Part shown: positions 44,001 through 53,549 of the stretch, piece after piece | How the letters are laid out: each line of letters opens with the position of its first letter | Position numbering within the stretch: position 1 is the stretch's first letter | DNA from: Lachnospiraceae bacterium | GTDB lineage: Bacteria; Bacillota; Clostridia; Lachnospirales; Lachnospiraceae | Reading direction: 5' to 3' | DNA length: 64,000 nucleotides | Assembly: GCA_910575605.1 (NCBI GenBank) | Contig: CAJTEW010000007.1 | Span: 62,001 to 126,000, forward strand | Position numbers and translations under genes: made by a program | The notes under the pieces: generated by a model | Told to the model about the DNA's origin: nothing | The model's database searches: none | What the model saw: only the letters and a program-made list of their open reading frames with translations

Positions 44001-45014
44001 CTATCTGACCATATCTCGTGTAATCTCGTCAAGACTGTGTGCGCCGCACATTGCCATTGTATCTTCTAATTCAGCAGTGAGCTTATCAGTCAGAGCCTTC
44101 ACGCCTTCTGCCGCACCGCCGTATACCGCTGTCACATAAGGACGCCCGATTAGTACAGCGTCTGCCCCAAGAGCCAGCGCCTTAAATACATCCACACCAG
44201 AACGGATACCGCCATCTACAAATATCTTCATATCCTTTCCTACAGCATCTGCGATCTCTTCTAGCACCTCTTTTGTAGGCGGGCACTGGTCAAGCACGCG
44301 GCCGCCATGGTTAGATACAACAATAGCGGCAGCTCCTGCCTCCTTAGCCTTTAAGGCGCCCTTTACAGTCATGATTCCTTTTAAAATAAAGGGAACGCCG
44401 GCATTCTCTATAATATCTCTAAGCTCTTCTGTGGATTTGCTTCCTGCTGGAGGAGTCATATTTTTAAGGAAGGGAAGTCCGGCCGCATCAATATCCATTG
44501 CACAGGCAAATGCACCTGCTTCCTTTACTAGTGTGAATTTCCGAGCCAGTGTATTGACATCCCACGGTTTTACAGTCGGAATACCTCTTCCTCCTGCTGC
44601 CTTGATGGCTTTTGCAGCGCCCTCCATTACTGCTGGGTTAGTCCCATCTCCGGTAAATGCCGCAATCTGCTCGGCGGCACATGCAGATACAAGGATGTCG
44701 TTGTATTCCAAATCGTCATATTTATCACCATAATGAAGCTTCATTGCTCCAATCGGACCTGCGAAGATTGGTGCCTTAAAGGTCTGTCCGAATAGCTGAA
44801 GCTTAAGGTCTGCCGGTTTATTTTCACAAATAGTATCCATATTTACACAAAGCTTCTGCCATGCGTCATAGTTCTGGACTGCTACTGTACCCGTTCCCTT
44901 TGCTCCTGGGCCGGGTATTCTGCTGCCGCAGGCTTTACCATTACATACCGGGCAGGCTTTGCAGATATCCCCCACACAGGTTCTTGCATTTTTTAATACT
45001 TCTTCGTAAGTCAT
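44001..45014 (-). CDS. FMN-dependent alpha-hydroxy-acid oxidoreductase family protein with N-terminal cysteine cluster
   Basis: 337 residues, FMN_dh TIM barrel. FMN-binding and catalytic motifs: FAGPIGAMKLHYG, ILKGIMTVKGALKAKEAG, the active-site His in VVSNHGGRVLD, FVDGGIRSGVDVFKAL and LIGRPYVTAVYGG. The first 30 residues carry Cys13, Cys18, Cys21, Cys24 and Cys29 (CxxxxCxxCxxCxxxxC), a trait of a clostridial subgroup. May oxidise lactate or another 2-hydroxy acid; assignment beyond the family is not possible by eye. GAGGAAATAAATC before the ATG. Confidence 0.9.
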   Translation of the reverse strand: MTYEEVLKNARTCVGDICKACPVCNGKACGSRIPGPGAKGTGTVAVQNYDAWQKLCVNMDTICENKPADLKLQLFGQTFKAPIFAGPIGAMKLHYGDKYDDLEYNDILVSACAAEQIAAFTGDGTNPAVMEGAAKAIKAAGGRGIPTVKPWDVNTLARKFTLVKEAGAFACAMDIDAAGLPFLKNMTPPAGSKSTEELRDIIENAGVPFILKGIMTVKGALKAKEAGAAAIVVSNHGGRVLDQCPPTKEVLEEIADAVGKDMKIFVDGGIRSGVDVFKALALGADAVLIGRPYVTAVYGGAAEGVKALTDKLTAELEDTMAMCGAHSLDEITRDMVR

Positions 45015-45169
45015 GATTTATTTCCTCTTTTCTTCTATAGTTTAAATGTGAATTGTAAACAGCTAATTACCAATTTCTCACTATTCCTATTATATTCACA
45101 ACAGCGGGTAATATCAAGTGGATTGCATAAAAAATACTTACCGTTGTATAGTAATCTTTCGATATACAG

Positions 45170-45373
45170 TCCGATATTTCTTTAAAATTAAAAGTATCTG
45201 TAAGTCTTTCTATTGTTTCCTGGTGTAGATGCATGCCGATTCTTCTGTTCTGTCGATATTAAGATATTAAGGTGTAAATAGACCGAACCTGACGCGGGAA
45301 ATCCTCAGTTAATGAATTTTTAATCCGTGATGTGCCACCTTGAATCCTCACACGTACACTTCCTGTACTGTTC
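45170..45373 (-). pseudogene. Decayed remnant of a comEC 3' end
   Basis: Read on the minus strand, this gap encodes SRIKNSLTEDFPRQVRSIY, a stop, then HLHQETIERLTD. It matches the intact ComEC C-terminal metallo-beta-lactamase region (HGSKNSSTEEFLRQIKPVY, ...HPHQETIERLAD) in order. The DNA for EQYRNCTWEILKVAHHG is also recognisable (GAACAGTACAGGAAGTGTACG). Identity is about 84% in the best 37-bp stretch, with frameshifts and stops elsewhere. It lies just beyond the AAA-ATPase gene, in the same orientation as comEC. The rest of the 45015-45535 gap has no gene I can support. Confidence 0.85.
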
Positions 45374-45483
45374 TAGCTTCTATAAACAAGTTTTGTCATA
45401 GTAAAAGAGCAGAATATTAAAAGTGTCATTCTTGGTTCAACGCACATCCGGCATTCCTGATAGTCAATATTCTCAAGTAAAAC

Positions 45484-45516
45484 AAAAAAGCCCTGAAACA
45501 TGCTTGCTTCAAGGCT
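45484..45516 (-). terminator. Rho-independent terminator of the AAA-ATPase gene
   Basis: Minus-strand arms AGCCTTGAA and TTTCAGGGCT (9 bp) followed by TTTTTTG; 20 bp after the stop of the AAA-ATPase gene. Confidence 0.8.
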
Positions 45517-45535
45517 CCCATTTTTATTTGATTTA

Positions 45536-47227
45536 TTATTTTTGTCCCAACATGACCCTGCATCGTTTTTTATAGCATGCTATCCCGTATTTCAGGATGT
45601 TCTCTACCCCGTCGTCAGCAAGGTCATCCTCATATCTGGTATACTCAATCTGCTTTAATGCTTCCTTGCAGGCGGCATCCAAATCTCCATCATGTGCATA
45701 TTTTACTTCTATGATGATTCCCATATCTCCGGTATCCGGTTCTGCAAGAATGTCCGCATATCCTTCGCCCATTTCCCGGTTAGAAGAAATTCCCCATCGG
45801 TTTTTCACGCTTAAAATTCCAAGCAGAACGCCATGGTAAAAATTCTCTTTCATGTCAGTTCTTACTGCTGTATCCCGGATGCTGATGGTCTTTCTTAAAT
45901 ATTCTGCGAAAATCTTCTCTACATTTTCTGGATCTTCATTTTGCAGAGCATCACAGAAACGATTCAGCATATCTCCGTCTTCCCGGACATTCTCTTTAAA
46001 AAAATCCATGATCTGTGTCACGTAAATATCTCGAATCTCCAGATTCGGAATTGCCAATTTCATCTGCCGTCCCTCTGCTTTTCCCCGCTGGGTCAGATAG
46101 CCTGTGGTAAAAAGCAGGCTCCAGATATTATCTATCGTCTGGTAAATCTCCGAATATGTGAGTTCCTGATGAATTTCTTTCATAATGACTTCACCTGCTA
46201 CCAGACGCTCAATCTCCCGTTTGGTAGTAGCATTTGCCGATTCCTGAATAAACCGCTTTACTGCATCATTGCTGCTGGTATTGATCCAGTAGTTTTCCGG
46301 CTGTACATGAGGTTCGCTTCTGATCCTGTCACAATGGTTCAGCACATCCCACGGGCAGTACACCGATGCATTTCCAAACTGATAGCCATCATACCACCTT
46401 TTTACTTCCTCATAATGATCCACCACATCATAATACTCCAGAAGTTCCCTCACTTCTTTGTCCGTAAAACCAAAGTAATCATCAAAACGCTCGTCTGCAA
46501 CCGTCAGTACTTTCAAATTATTCAGCCCAGTAAAGATACTCTCCTTTGAAATTCGAAGGCATCCTGTCAATACTGCAAGTTTCAGGCTGTTATTTGTTTT
46601 GAGCGCCTCTCCAAGGAGACTTCGGATCAGAGAAAGCATCTGGTCATAGTATCCATTTGCATGAGCTTTTGCCAATGGGACATCATATTCGTCAATCAGC
46701 AGGATAACTTTTGTACCATGATGCTTTTCTAACATTTCTGACAACACTCTCAAGCTGTCACAAAATGTAGATTCGTCCATATTACTGTCCAAAAGACTCT
46801 GATATTCCATTTTGTCACTTTCACTCAACGCATCACTTTCCAAAAGATACTGAACTTTTGACGCTGTCCGCCTCACGGCCCGGGCCCCCATTCGAAAGGC
46901 CATTTCAAAATTGAGCGCATCTATCCCTTTTAGGGAAACAGAAATAACCGGATATTTTCCCATGTATTCCTCACAGAGCGCAGTCTCTTTTGATATTTTC
47001 AGCCCTTCAAAAATACTTTTATCTCCATCCAATGAGAAAAAGTGTTCAAGCATGCTCATATTCAATGATTTCCCAAATCTCCTGGGGCGTGTGAACAGAT
47101 TCACCGCTCCCCAGTTATGAAGTAATTCGACAATAAGTCCCGTTTTATCGATATAGTAAAAATCTTCTTTCCTGATTTCTTCAAAATTTTCAATCCCTAT
47201 CGGAAGTTTTTTCTTTCGCATCTCCAT
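45536..47227 (-). CDS. AAA-ATPase-like / PD-(D/E)XK nuclease protein (DUF1703 type)
   Basis: 563 residues. N-terminal AAA_ATPase_like domain: KKLPIGIENFEEIRKEDFYYIDKT, a Walker A of the form FTRPRRFGKSL and Walker B VILLIDEYDVPL. C-terminal PD-(D/E)XK-like nuclease: GYADILAEP, IIIEVKYAHDGDLD. This family occurs in many, often variable, copies in clostridia and Bacteroidetes with no settled function; a DNA-processing or mobile role is suspected. It sits between intact comEC and the comEC 3' relic. The start is uncertain: ATG at 47227 with AAGGAG 11 nt upstream is chosen; 47221 is an alternative. Confidence 0.88.
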   Translation of the reverse strand: MEMRKKKLPIGIENFEEIRKEDFYYIDKTGLIVELLHNWGAVNLFTRPRRFGKSLNMSMLEHFFSLDGDKSIFEGLKISKETALCEEYMGKYPVISVSLKGIDALNFEMAFRMGARAVRRTASKVQYLLESDALSESDKMEYQSLLDSNMDESTFCDSLRVLSEMLEKHHGTKVILLIDEYDVPLAKAHANGYYDQMLSLIRSLLGEALKTNNSLKLAVLTGCLRISKESIFTGLNNLKVLTVADERFDDYFGFTDKEVRELLEYYDVVDHYEEVKRWYDGYQFGNASVYCPWDVLNHCDRIRSEPHVQPENYWINTSSNDAVKRFIQESANATTKREIERLVAGEVIMKEIHQELTYSEIYQTIDNIWSLLFTTGYLTQRGKAEGRQMKLAIPNLEIRDIYVTQIMDFFKENVREDGDMLNRFCDALQNEDPENVEKIFAEYLRKTISIRDTAVRTDMKENFYHGVLLGILSVKNRWGISSNREMGEGYADILAEPDTGDMGIIIEVKYAHDGDLDAACKEALKQIEYTRYEDDLADDGVENILKYGIACYKKRCRVMLGQK

Positions 47228-47355
47228 CTCTTTCCACGCTCCTTCCATCATCCTCAAGCCATTTCCTGCCTTAGATTATTAACTACATTATAGCAATTAA
47301 GCGGCGGCATTTCTATAGAAATCTTCCGCTTCTCATCCACTTCTATTTCTGCTTT

Positions 47356-49785
47356 CTATTTCCCAACTTTCATTGTTTCCCCGTCTTCAACCTCCACTAT
47401 AATCGCTCCATTTTCCTGCGTAGAATATATTTTACTTCCAATATCTGCAAGCCTCTCTATCGTTTCCTGATGTGGATGTCCGTATCGGTTTTCTTGTCCC
47501 GCCGAAATAAACGCATATACAGGCTTAATCTGTCGAAGAAATTCTTCTGTCGATGAATTCTTCGATCCATGATGCGCCACTTTCAAAATCTCCCACGTAC
47601 AGTTCCGGTATTGCTCTTCCAACTGTCTGGTAAGCTGTTCTTCACCTTCTCCCTCTACATCTCCGGTCAGCAGCATATCAAACTCTCCGAACTTAACTGC
47701 CAATACCATAGACGCTGCGTTCCCCGGTTCATATCCTTCTTCTGCATCTCGTCCCTCAGCTTCCCCGTTCCCAGCTTCTGTCTCTGGATTCCCCGGCTGT
47801 ATACATGTAATCGACATATTCCCTTCCTTAATGTTCTGCCCTGGTTCAATTACAGCTATATGTGTACCATTAGCTAACGCTTTTTCTGCCAATCCCTTCA
47901 ATGCCTCATCCCATACCTCCTGTACCGGCATTACCAACGTTCCAATCCTTACGCCAATATCCTGCCTCTCAATCAGCTCTTCCACACCATTCATATGGTC
48001 ACTGTCGCCATGGGATATCAACACATAGTCAACCACCACGACTCCCTGAGATTTTAGAAACGGTTCTATCCTGTATTGCCCTGCTTTCTTCACATCACTG
48101 CTGCCTCCGTCCACCAGATATGTGCCGCCCTCCGGGCCTCTCATAAAAATACCATCTCCCTGTCCTACATCTAAAACCACTGTCGTCAGTTTTCCTCGTT
48201 CTCCCCATCGATTTGTAAGGATAATAATACCGATCATTCCAAGCATAAGTGCAAATCGTCCAAGCCTTGCCGCACGTTTCTGTATACCTGCATCTGACTT
48301 ACCAGCCATATGTTTTTGCATATTTACATCTGAACCGCTGACCGCATATTTTTGCATGTCCACATGCTCTATCAGCCTTTCCTTCTCTCTCAAAAGCAAC
48401 AAAACTATTATCAGTATCCCATAATACGCCACAATCTGCCATACATCCGGCCTTCCAACCACAAGCCTTGCTCCCGGCAGATGAAGTATCAGCTTGCAGC
48501 TCATTTGATAAATCCACAGGATTTTGCCACATACCAGAAACAATAAGGAGGATACTGGCCCACACCACAGCACAAACAAACTTCCTGCTATTCCTAAGAA
48601 TAATAAGACAGACATCAGCGGGATCACAAAGAGATTTAGAATAAAAGAATAAAGCGGAAACTCGAAAAAATAATAAAGCAAAATCGGAAAGATGACCAGA
48701 TTAATGCCAATACTCACCGTCAATCCCTGTAAGATCCCTTGCCACATATGTTCCCGGATTCCTTCAAAATATGCAGACAAAGCAGCGCCGTATGCATTCT
48801 GTTTTTGAAAACTGTATGATACTCTTATAAATGCGTCCTGCACAACCGGCACCACCGCAAGGATCGCAAACACCGCGCCAAAGGACAGCCAAAACCCTCC
48901 GTCATACAAACTAAGAGGTCTCCACAGCAGTACCACAACTGCTGCTACAGAAAGAGCCGTCGACGCATCATAATGCCGTCCTGTCATATCCGCACCAACG
49001 CGAAATAAAAACATCACCAACGCCCGCACCACAGATACAGTAAGGCCAATCATAAGAATATACAGCACCAGAAATAAAATGCCGCATGTGCCTCCTATCG
49101 AATATGAACCGGTAGTCCTGCGTATCATCTTATATATCCCGATTCCAATAAAGGACAGATGTAATCCTGAGATAGCCAGCACGTGCCCAATTCCATTGAC
49201 CTTAAAAAGCTCGCGAAGCTCTTCATCCATCCCGTTTTTTTCTCCTAATATTACAGCCGTAAGAATAGCTGCATCCTCCTTTGGCATATTTTCTACAAAA
49301 ATATCTTTAAAATACTGCCGCAGATTATATAGTCCGTCAAGAAGCACTGATTTTCCCGGATCCGTAACACTAATCACCTCGACCCAGACACTGGCATGAA
49401 TATTCTGTTTTTCGTAATAAAGCTTGTTATCAAAATTTCCCGGGTTATATGCAGGCTCGAAAAAAGAGAGCTCTCCTTCTACCTTTACCTTCTGCCCGAT
49501 ATGAACTTTTGTTTTCTTTTCATCATATAGGATAATTCCAGATTCTTTTATGAATTGTTCCTGATATTTAATAGAATTGTGTTTCAGATATAAGATTTGA
49601 CAGGTATCTCTGTTTTCCTTCTTATATATTTCCCCTGTAAGAAGAATCTTTTCTCCCTCCGGCACGTATCCTTCAAGCAGGGAAGGATGAAGCTTCCTAA
49701 TAAAGCTTCCCCTCCCGGCCTGAATTATAATACACACTACTAGAAAGAGGAACAGACATACACTGCATAATGGCCTGTTCTTCAT
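47356..49785 (-). CDS. comEC: ComEC/Rec2-type DNA internalisation protein
   Basis: 809 residues. N-terminal membrane segment and OB-fold-like soluble domain, the multi-helix competence domain (HVLAISGLHLSFIGIGIYK, ISIGINLVIFPILLYYFF), then a C-terminal metallo-beta-lactamase domain with LVDGGSSDV, VLISHGDSDHMNGVEEL, MLLTGDVEGEGEE and VAHHGSKNSSTEEFL. Passes single-stranded DNA across the membrane during transformation. Intact here; a decayed second copy of its 3' end lies 2 kb away. Starts 4 bp after the GerMN gene stop. Confidence 0.95.
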   Translation of the reverse strand: MKNRPLCSVCLFLFLVVCIIIQAGRGSFIRKLHPSLLEGYVPEGEKILLTGEIYKKENRDTCQILYLKHNSIKYQEQFIKESGIILYDEKKTKVHIGQKVKVEGELSFFEPAYNPGNFDNKLYYEKQNIHASVWVEVISVTDPGKSVLLDGLYNLRQYFKDIFVENMPKEDAAILTAVILGEKNGMDEELRELFKVNGIGHVLAISGLHLSFIGIGIYKMIRRTTGSYSIGGTCGILFLVLYILMIGLTVSVVRALVMFLFRVGADMTGRHYDASTALSVAAVVVLLWRPLSLYDGGFWLSFGAVFAILAVVPVVQDAFIRVSYSFQKQNAYGAALSAYFEGIREHMWQGILQGLTVSIGINLVIFPILLYYFFEFPLYSFILNLFVIPLMSVLLFLGIAGSLFVLWCGPVSSLLFLVCGKILWIYQMSCKLILHLPGARLVVGRPDVWQIVAYYGILIIVLLLLREKERLIEHVDMQKYAVSGSDVNMQKHMAGKSDAGIQKRAARLGRFALMLGMIGIIILTNRWGERGKLTTVVLDVGQGDGIFMRGPEGGTYLVDGGSSDVKKAGQYRIEPFLKSQGVVVVDYVLISHGDSDHMNGVEELIERQDIGVRIGTLVMPVQEVWDEALKGLAEKALANGTHIAVIEPGQNIKEGNMSITCIQPGNPETEAGNGEAEGRDAEEGYEPGNAASMVLAVKFGEFDMLLTGDVEGEGEEQLTRQLEEQYRNCTWEILKVAHHGSKNSSTEEFLRQIKPVYAFISAGQENRYGHPHQETIERLADIGSKIYSTQENGAIIVEVEDGETMKVGK

Positions 49786-49788
49786 ATT

Positions 49789-50724
49789 TTACTCCTCAAT
49801 AAGCTCTCCGTCTCTTGAAAAGGGCTTGCTTAAATCTATAATTTCCTGATAAGCTATATTCGTTTCCCCGTTAACCAGTATCTGTACCTGGCTTGCAGCG
49901 CCGCCGTCTATAATAGAATTGACAAGTGCATATACGGCAATTTTGGGGTTTACCTGCTCTGCCACGCCAAGATAGCCCTCATCAAAATTTACATAGCAGA
50001 CATTTTCTCTTACAGAAACGCCGAGAATCTTTGTACCTGCAGGTATGACTGCCTTATTTTCAGGAGCAGCAGGTCCCTTTATAAGCTGCTCTACAATGAG
50101 CTTTTCTATAGAAATATTACTATTATAGCGGACGCTCTTTTGCTCTGGTGAGAGTCTGTCACCATCGCTGTTTGAGAAATACAACGTCAGATTTGCCGTC
50201 TGGTAGGAATGAAGAGTTGAACCTACATTCTGGACAAAATCCTCTGCCCTCATATACCCGATTTCATTTCCTGTTCCGTCTGTCAAAGGATTCCCGCCAA
50301 CATAAAAGCGAATATAATCCACGCCTGCTGTCTGTACCAGGGACTGCACCACTGCTGCCCTAAGAAGAAGCTGTGAGGGCGCGTCCAGACTATAGTATTT
50401 TTCGTTAAAATAAAGGCTTAGCTTTGTCTCCTTAATCTCCCAGCTCTCCACCCTTACACCGCTGATAAAAACACTTTTGCACTCGATATCTTCCGGATCT
50501 TCTGAAAGAAGCTTAAGTATCTCTTCTATTTTTCCCTCAACTGTATCTGACTTAAGAGCATATGATTCCTCAACAAGCTGTGTCTCTTCTGTATCTAGAT
50601 AATAGATACGGCTTTTCCCCACCTCCGGCTCCTTTCCCTTTCCGCATCCAAAGCATACACATACCAGCATACAAAGAACCAGAGACAGACACCAACCTTT
50701 ATGTTCTCTTTTTTTCCTTTTCAT
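49789..50724 (-). CDS. GerMN-domain lipoprotein
   Basis: 311 residues. Basic N-terminus, hydrophobic stretch and a cysteine near 27 (CVCFGCGKG) as a probable lipobox. Two GerMN repeats: about 60-170 (EEILKLLSEDPEDIECKSVFISGVRV) and about 180-300 (LIVEQLIKGPAAPENKAVIPAGTKILGVSV, VNFDEGYLGVAEQ). GerMN proteins occur in spore peptidoglycan and envelope assembly. Between a two-component kinase and comEC in clostridial genomes it is probably part of an envelope/competence unit. Confidence 0.9.
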   Translation of the reverse strand: MKRKKREHKGWCLSLVLCMLVCVCFGCGKGKEPEVGKSRIYYLDTEETQLVEESYALKSDTVEGKIEEILKLLSEDPEDIECKSVFISGVRVESWEIKETKLSLYFNEKYYSLDAPSQLLLRAAVVQSLVQTAGVDYIRFYVGGNPLTDGTGNEIGYMRAEDFVQNVGSTLHSYQTANLTLYFSNSDGDRLSPEQKSVRYNSNISIEKLIVEQLIKGPAAPENKAVIPAGTKILGVSVRENVCYVNFDEGYLGVAEQVNPKIAVYALVNSIIDGGAASQVQILVNGETNIAYQEIIDLSKPFSRDGELIEE

Positions 50725-50736
50725 TTTTCTTCCTTC

Positions 50737-52203
50737 CTATGACACATATGTCAGGGGGATACGGACAGTAAATGTCGTACCTTCGCCAGGCTGACTGTAC
50801 ACCTTTATTGCTCCCCTGTGCATGACAATGGCACTTCTTGCAATAGACAGGCCGAGACCTGTCCCGCCGATTTCCCTTGAATGTGACTTGTCCACCCGGT
50901 AAAAACGCTCGAAAATATGCTCTGTCTCCCCCGGGCTGATTCCGATTCCTGAATCGGCTACCTCTACAAAAAGGGATTTGTGGTCCGCATTTAGTGAAAC
51001 ATGCACCCATCCATTTTCGTTATTGTATTTAATGGCATTTTCCACAAGATTGCTGACGGCAAGGGAAAGCTTCACCTCATCCACCTCGGCTGATACAGGA
51101 CGAAAGCTTTCAAATACAACCTCTATATTACGCTGGGCTGCAATAGGACGGAGACGCTTTAATATCCGTTCCATAAGAGCATTGATATTTTCTGTCTTAA
51201 TATTCAGCCCGCTGGCTGTCTTATCCATTTTTACAAGAGACAAAAGGTCATTGATAATCTTATTTTCACGCTCAATCTCCTCTGATAGATCCTCCATAAA
51301 CTCTTGATACAGCTCCACCGGAGCCTCCTTTTGTATGAGAAGGGAGTCTGCCAGTACCTTCATGGAGGTAAGAGGTGTTTTAAGCTCGTGTGAGACATTT
51401 GACACAAACTCCTGTCTTGATTCGTCTAACACTTTAAGCCTTCCAAGCATTTTGTTAAAAGCCTCTGACAAAAATACTGTCTCTGCATAAGCATTTTCGT
51501 GAAGGTAATTATCCTCATACCCCTCTGTCACTGCCTCAATGGAACTTGTAATCCTACGAAAGGGCCTTACTGCCCCTGCACCGGTCACAACTGCAAAAAT
51601 CAGTAATATAAGCCCGGTCACAACCTCTATTGTACGCGCCCGTTTTTCAAGGACAAGAAGGCTGTCAATAATTGTATCCGTGGATACACTGACAAGCATA
51701 ACACCTTCTGTCATCTCAGATGCTTTTCCCACAATCGGCGAGGTAACCTCAATATAACGGTTTCCTGCATCATAACGGCTCGTTCCCTCTCCTGAAAAGC
51801 AGCGGATAACATTTCCTGAAACAATGGTTTTCCCAACATCCATCCCATATGTATCTTCTATAATACGGAATTCATGATCGATAATCATCACCCGTCCATT
51901 ATATATATTAGACAACTGGACAAGCTGCGTTCTGACAATATCAGATGTATCTCCCTCTTGGCCGTATAAGTCTCCAAGCTGGTTACATAGAATCGTACAT
52001 TGATTCTGTATATCAGCGGTCCGTACATCTACCGCTCTTTTCTCATAACTGTTAAGAATCACCGCCTTCAGCACAATCATGGGCAGCATGCCCGCAAGAA
52101 ACATGAGTATGATGAGCCGAAAGCGGAGACTCTTAAATATACTTTTCCTGAAATAATTCCTAACCCCTAAAATAATAACCCACTCCCCATTTTGTATGTA
52201 CAT
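50737..52203 (-). CDS. Membrane sensor histidine kinase (WalK/PhoR-like)
   Basis: 488 residues. Two membrane helices (about 28-48 and 190-210) around an extracytoplasmic sensor, HAMP (AVRPFRRITSSIEAVTEG), HisKA with the phospho-His in FVSNVSHELKTPLTS, and HATPase_c with LVENAIKYNNENG, ADSGIGISPGE and GGTGLGLSIARS. Overlaps the response-regulator gene by 44 bp. The listed ATG start has no ribosome binding site and lies within the regulator gene; the true start could be a nonstandard codon nearer the first helix. Probably paired with the next regulator. Confidence 0.92.
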   Translation of the reverse strand: MYIQNGEWVIILGVRNYFRKSIFKSLRFRLIILMFLAGMLPMIVLKAVILNSYEKRAVDVRTADIQNQCTILCNQLGDLYGQEGDTSDIVRTQLVQLSNIYNGRVMIIDHEFRIIEDTYGMDVGKTIVSGNVIRCFSGEGTSRYDAGNRYIEVTSPIVGKASEMTEGVMLVSVSTDTIIDSLLVLEKRARTIEVVTGLILLIFAVVTGAGAVRPFRRITSSIEAVTEGYEDNYLHENAYAETVFLSEAFNKMLGRLKVLDESRQEFVSNVSHELKTPLTSMKVLADSLLIQKEAPVELYQEFMEDLSEEIERENKIINDLLSLVKMDKTASGLNIKTENINALMERILKRLRPIAAQRNIEVVFESFRPVSAEVDEVKLSLAVSNLVENAIKYNNENGWVHVSLNADHKSLFVEVADSGIGISPGETEHIFERFYRVDKSHSREIGGTGLGLSIARSAIVMHRGAIKVYSQPGEGTTFTVRIPLTYVS

Positions 52204-52849
52204 ATTTCGGGTCGCTGGGATTCTTTTCTACCTTCTCCCGAAGCCTTCTTATATGCACATCCACTGTTCTTGCATCACCCGGATATTCGTAGCCCCATAC
52301 AATATTAAGCAGATTCTCACGGCTGTATACTTTATTGGGGTTCGTCGCAAGAAGCTCAATCAAATCAAATTCCTTTGCTGTCAGATTCACTTCTCTTCCA
52401 TCGATCACTACCCGCCTGCTCTCGCAGTCAATACTCATGCCGCTCTTTACAATCATCTTCCCTGACGGCTTTGCATGATCGCGCTTTCCGGTTCTTCTCA
52501 TAATTGCTTTGATTCTTGCCTTTACCTCAAGTATGTTAAAGGGCTTTGTAATATAATCATCAGCACCATATTCAAGCCCAAGAATCTTATCCATATCATC
52601 GCCCTTAGCTGTCAGCATGACCACAGGTACATCGGAGAACTCCCTTATCTGACGGCAGACCTCAAAGCCGTCAAGCTTCGGAAGCATCACATCAAGAAGA
52701 ACCAGCTCATATGTATGCTCCTTTATAAGCTTAAGAGCCTCCTCTCCATCGTAAGCTGCATCCACCTCCATGCCGTCCTGCTCCAGGCTGAACCGTATGC
52801 CCTTTACAATTAATTTTTCATCATCAACTACTAATACCCGTTTGCTCAT
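52160..52849 (-). CDS. OmpR/PhoB-family response regulator
   Basis: 229 residues. Receiver domain with VVDDEKLIVKGI, phospho-Asp in LVLLDVMLPKLDG, TAK and KPFNILEVKARI; C-terminal winged helix (LTAKEFDLIELLATNPNKVYSRENLL, RTVDVHIRRLREKVE). Similar in pattern to WalR, which controls cell-wall genes; identity with WalR is not proven. Immediately upstream of the overlapping kinase gene and 16 bp from comEA. Confidence 0.94.
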   Translation of the reverse strand: MSKRVLVVDDEKLIVKGIRFSLEQDGMEVDAAYDGEEALKLIKEHTYELVLLDVMLPKLDGFEVCRQIREFSDVPVVMLTAKGDDMDKILGLEYGADDYITKPFNILEVKARIKAIMRRTGKRDHAKPSGKMIVKSGMSIDCESRRVVIDGREVNLTAKEFDLIELLATNPNKVYSRENLLNIVWGYEYPGDARTVDVHIRRLREKVEKNPSDPKYVHTKWGVGYYFRG

Positions 52850-52864
52850 TATCTGTCTCCCCTG

Positions 52865-53482
52865 TTATATCTTAATCTGGTCCTTTACCTTATTAAATAC
52901 ACCTTCCTTGATTCCCTCAATCCCTTTGAGTTCTTCCACAGATGTAAAGCCTCCCTTTTCCTCGCGGTACCGTAAGATAGCCTCTGCCTTTACTTCTCCG
53001 ATTCCGCTAAGTGTCATAAGCTCCTCCTTTGACGCTGTATTCAGATTAATTCTTCCGTCGCTTAGCTCCTCTGTGCTCTGGCCGTCTCCGCCCTGCGCCA
53101 AAGCTTCCTCCTGTGAAGGTACATAGATCTTTTGTCCGTCGCTTAACTTTTCCGCCTGATTTAAATAAGCATACGCCCCAGTCTCCTTTATGCCTCCAGC
53201 TGCATCAACAGCCTCATATACCCGGCTGTCCGCCGGGAGTTCATACACTCCGGGAGTATTCACCTCACCGCATACATATACAAAAATACTCTGCGGCCCG
53301 CTGGTGACTGCCTCCTGTTCATCAGAAAACGTCTCTTCTTCTGTAGGAGTAGAAACCTCCCGAAGTTCTGAACCTTCACCTGAATGGGTTCCACATCCGT
53401 TTAACCCCAGCACGAAAATAGCAATAAAGAGTGCTGTAACAAAAAAGGCGGGGAGCTCCATCATTGACCATGTCTTTCGCAT
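52865..53482 (-). CDS. comEA: ComEA-type competence DNA receptor
   Basis: 205 residues. A membrane anchor (FFVTALFIAIFVLGLNGCG; possible lipobox LNGC), a charged linker, an SLBB domain (VYVCGEVNTPGVYELP...GQKIYVPS, about 68-125) and a C-terminal helix-hairpin-helix DNA-binding domain (INLNTASKEELMTLSGIGEVKA, GGFTSVEELKGIEGI, about 142-204). Binds double-stranded DNA outside the membrane for ComEC. The ATG has AGGAGG upstream. comEA, regulator, kinase, gerMN and comEC run in one direction. Confidence 0.93.
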   Translation of the reverse strand: MRKTWSMMELPAFFVTALFIAIFVLGLNGCGTHSGEGSELREVSTPTEEETFSDEQEAVTSGPQSIFVYVCGEVNTPGVYELPADSRVYEAVDAAGGIKETGAYAYLNQAEKLSDGQKIYVPSQEEALAQGGDGQSTEELSDGRINLNTASKEELMTLSGIGEVKAEAILRYREEKGGFTSVEELKGIEGIKEGVFNKVKDQIKI

Positions 53483-53549
53483 AAATATCCTCCTTTACAG
53501 TCTGTTTTGACTGCAAATACCCCTCTTACGCTCAGACAATTTTATTGTA

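Noticed and set aside
45015-45169. Possible small RNA or gene in the gap after the FMN gene
   Set aside because: No promoter, stable structure or coding pattern; only the comEC relic further along is supported.
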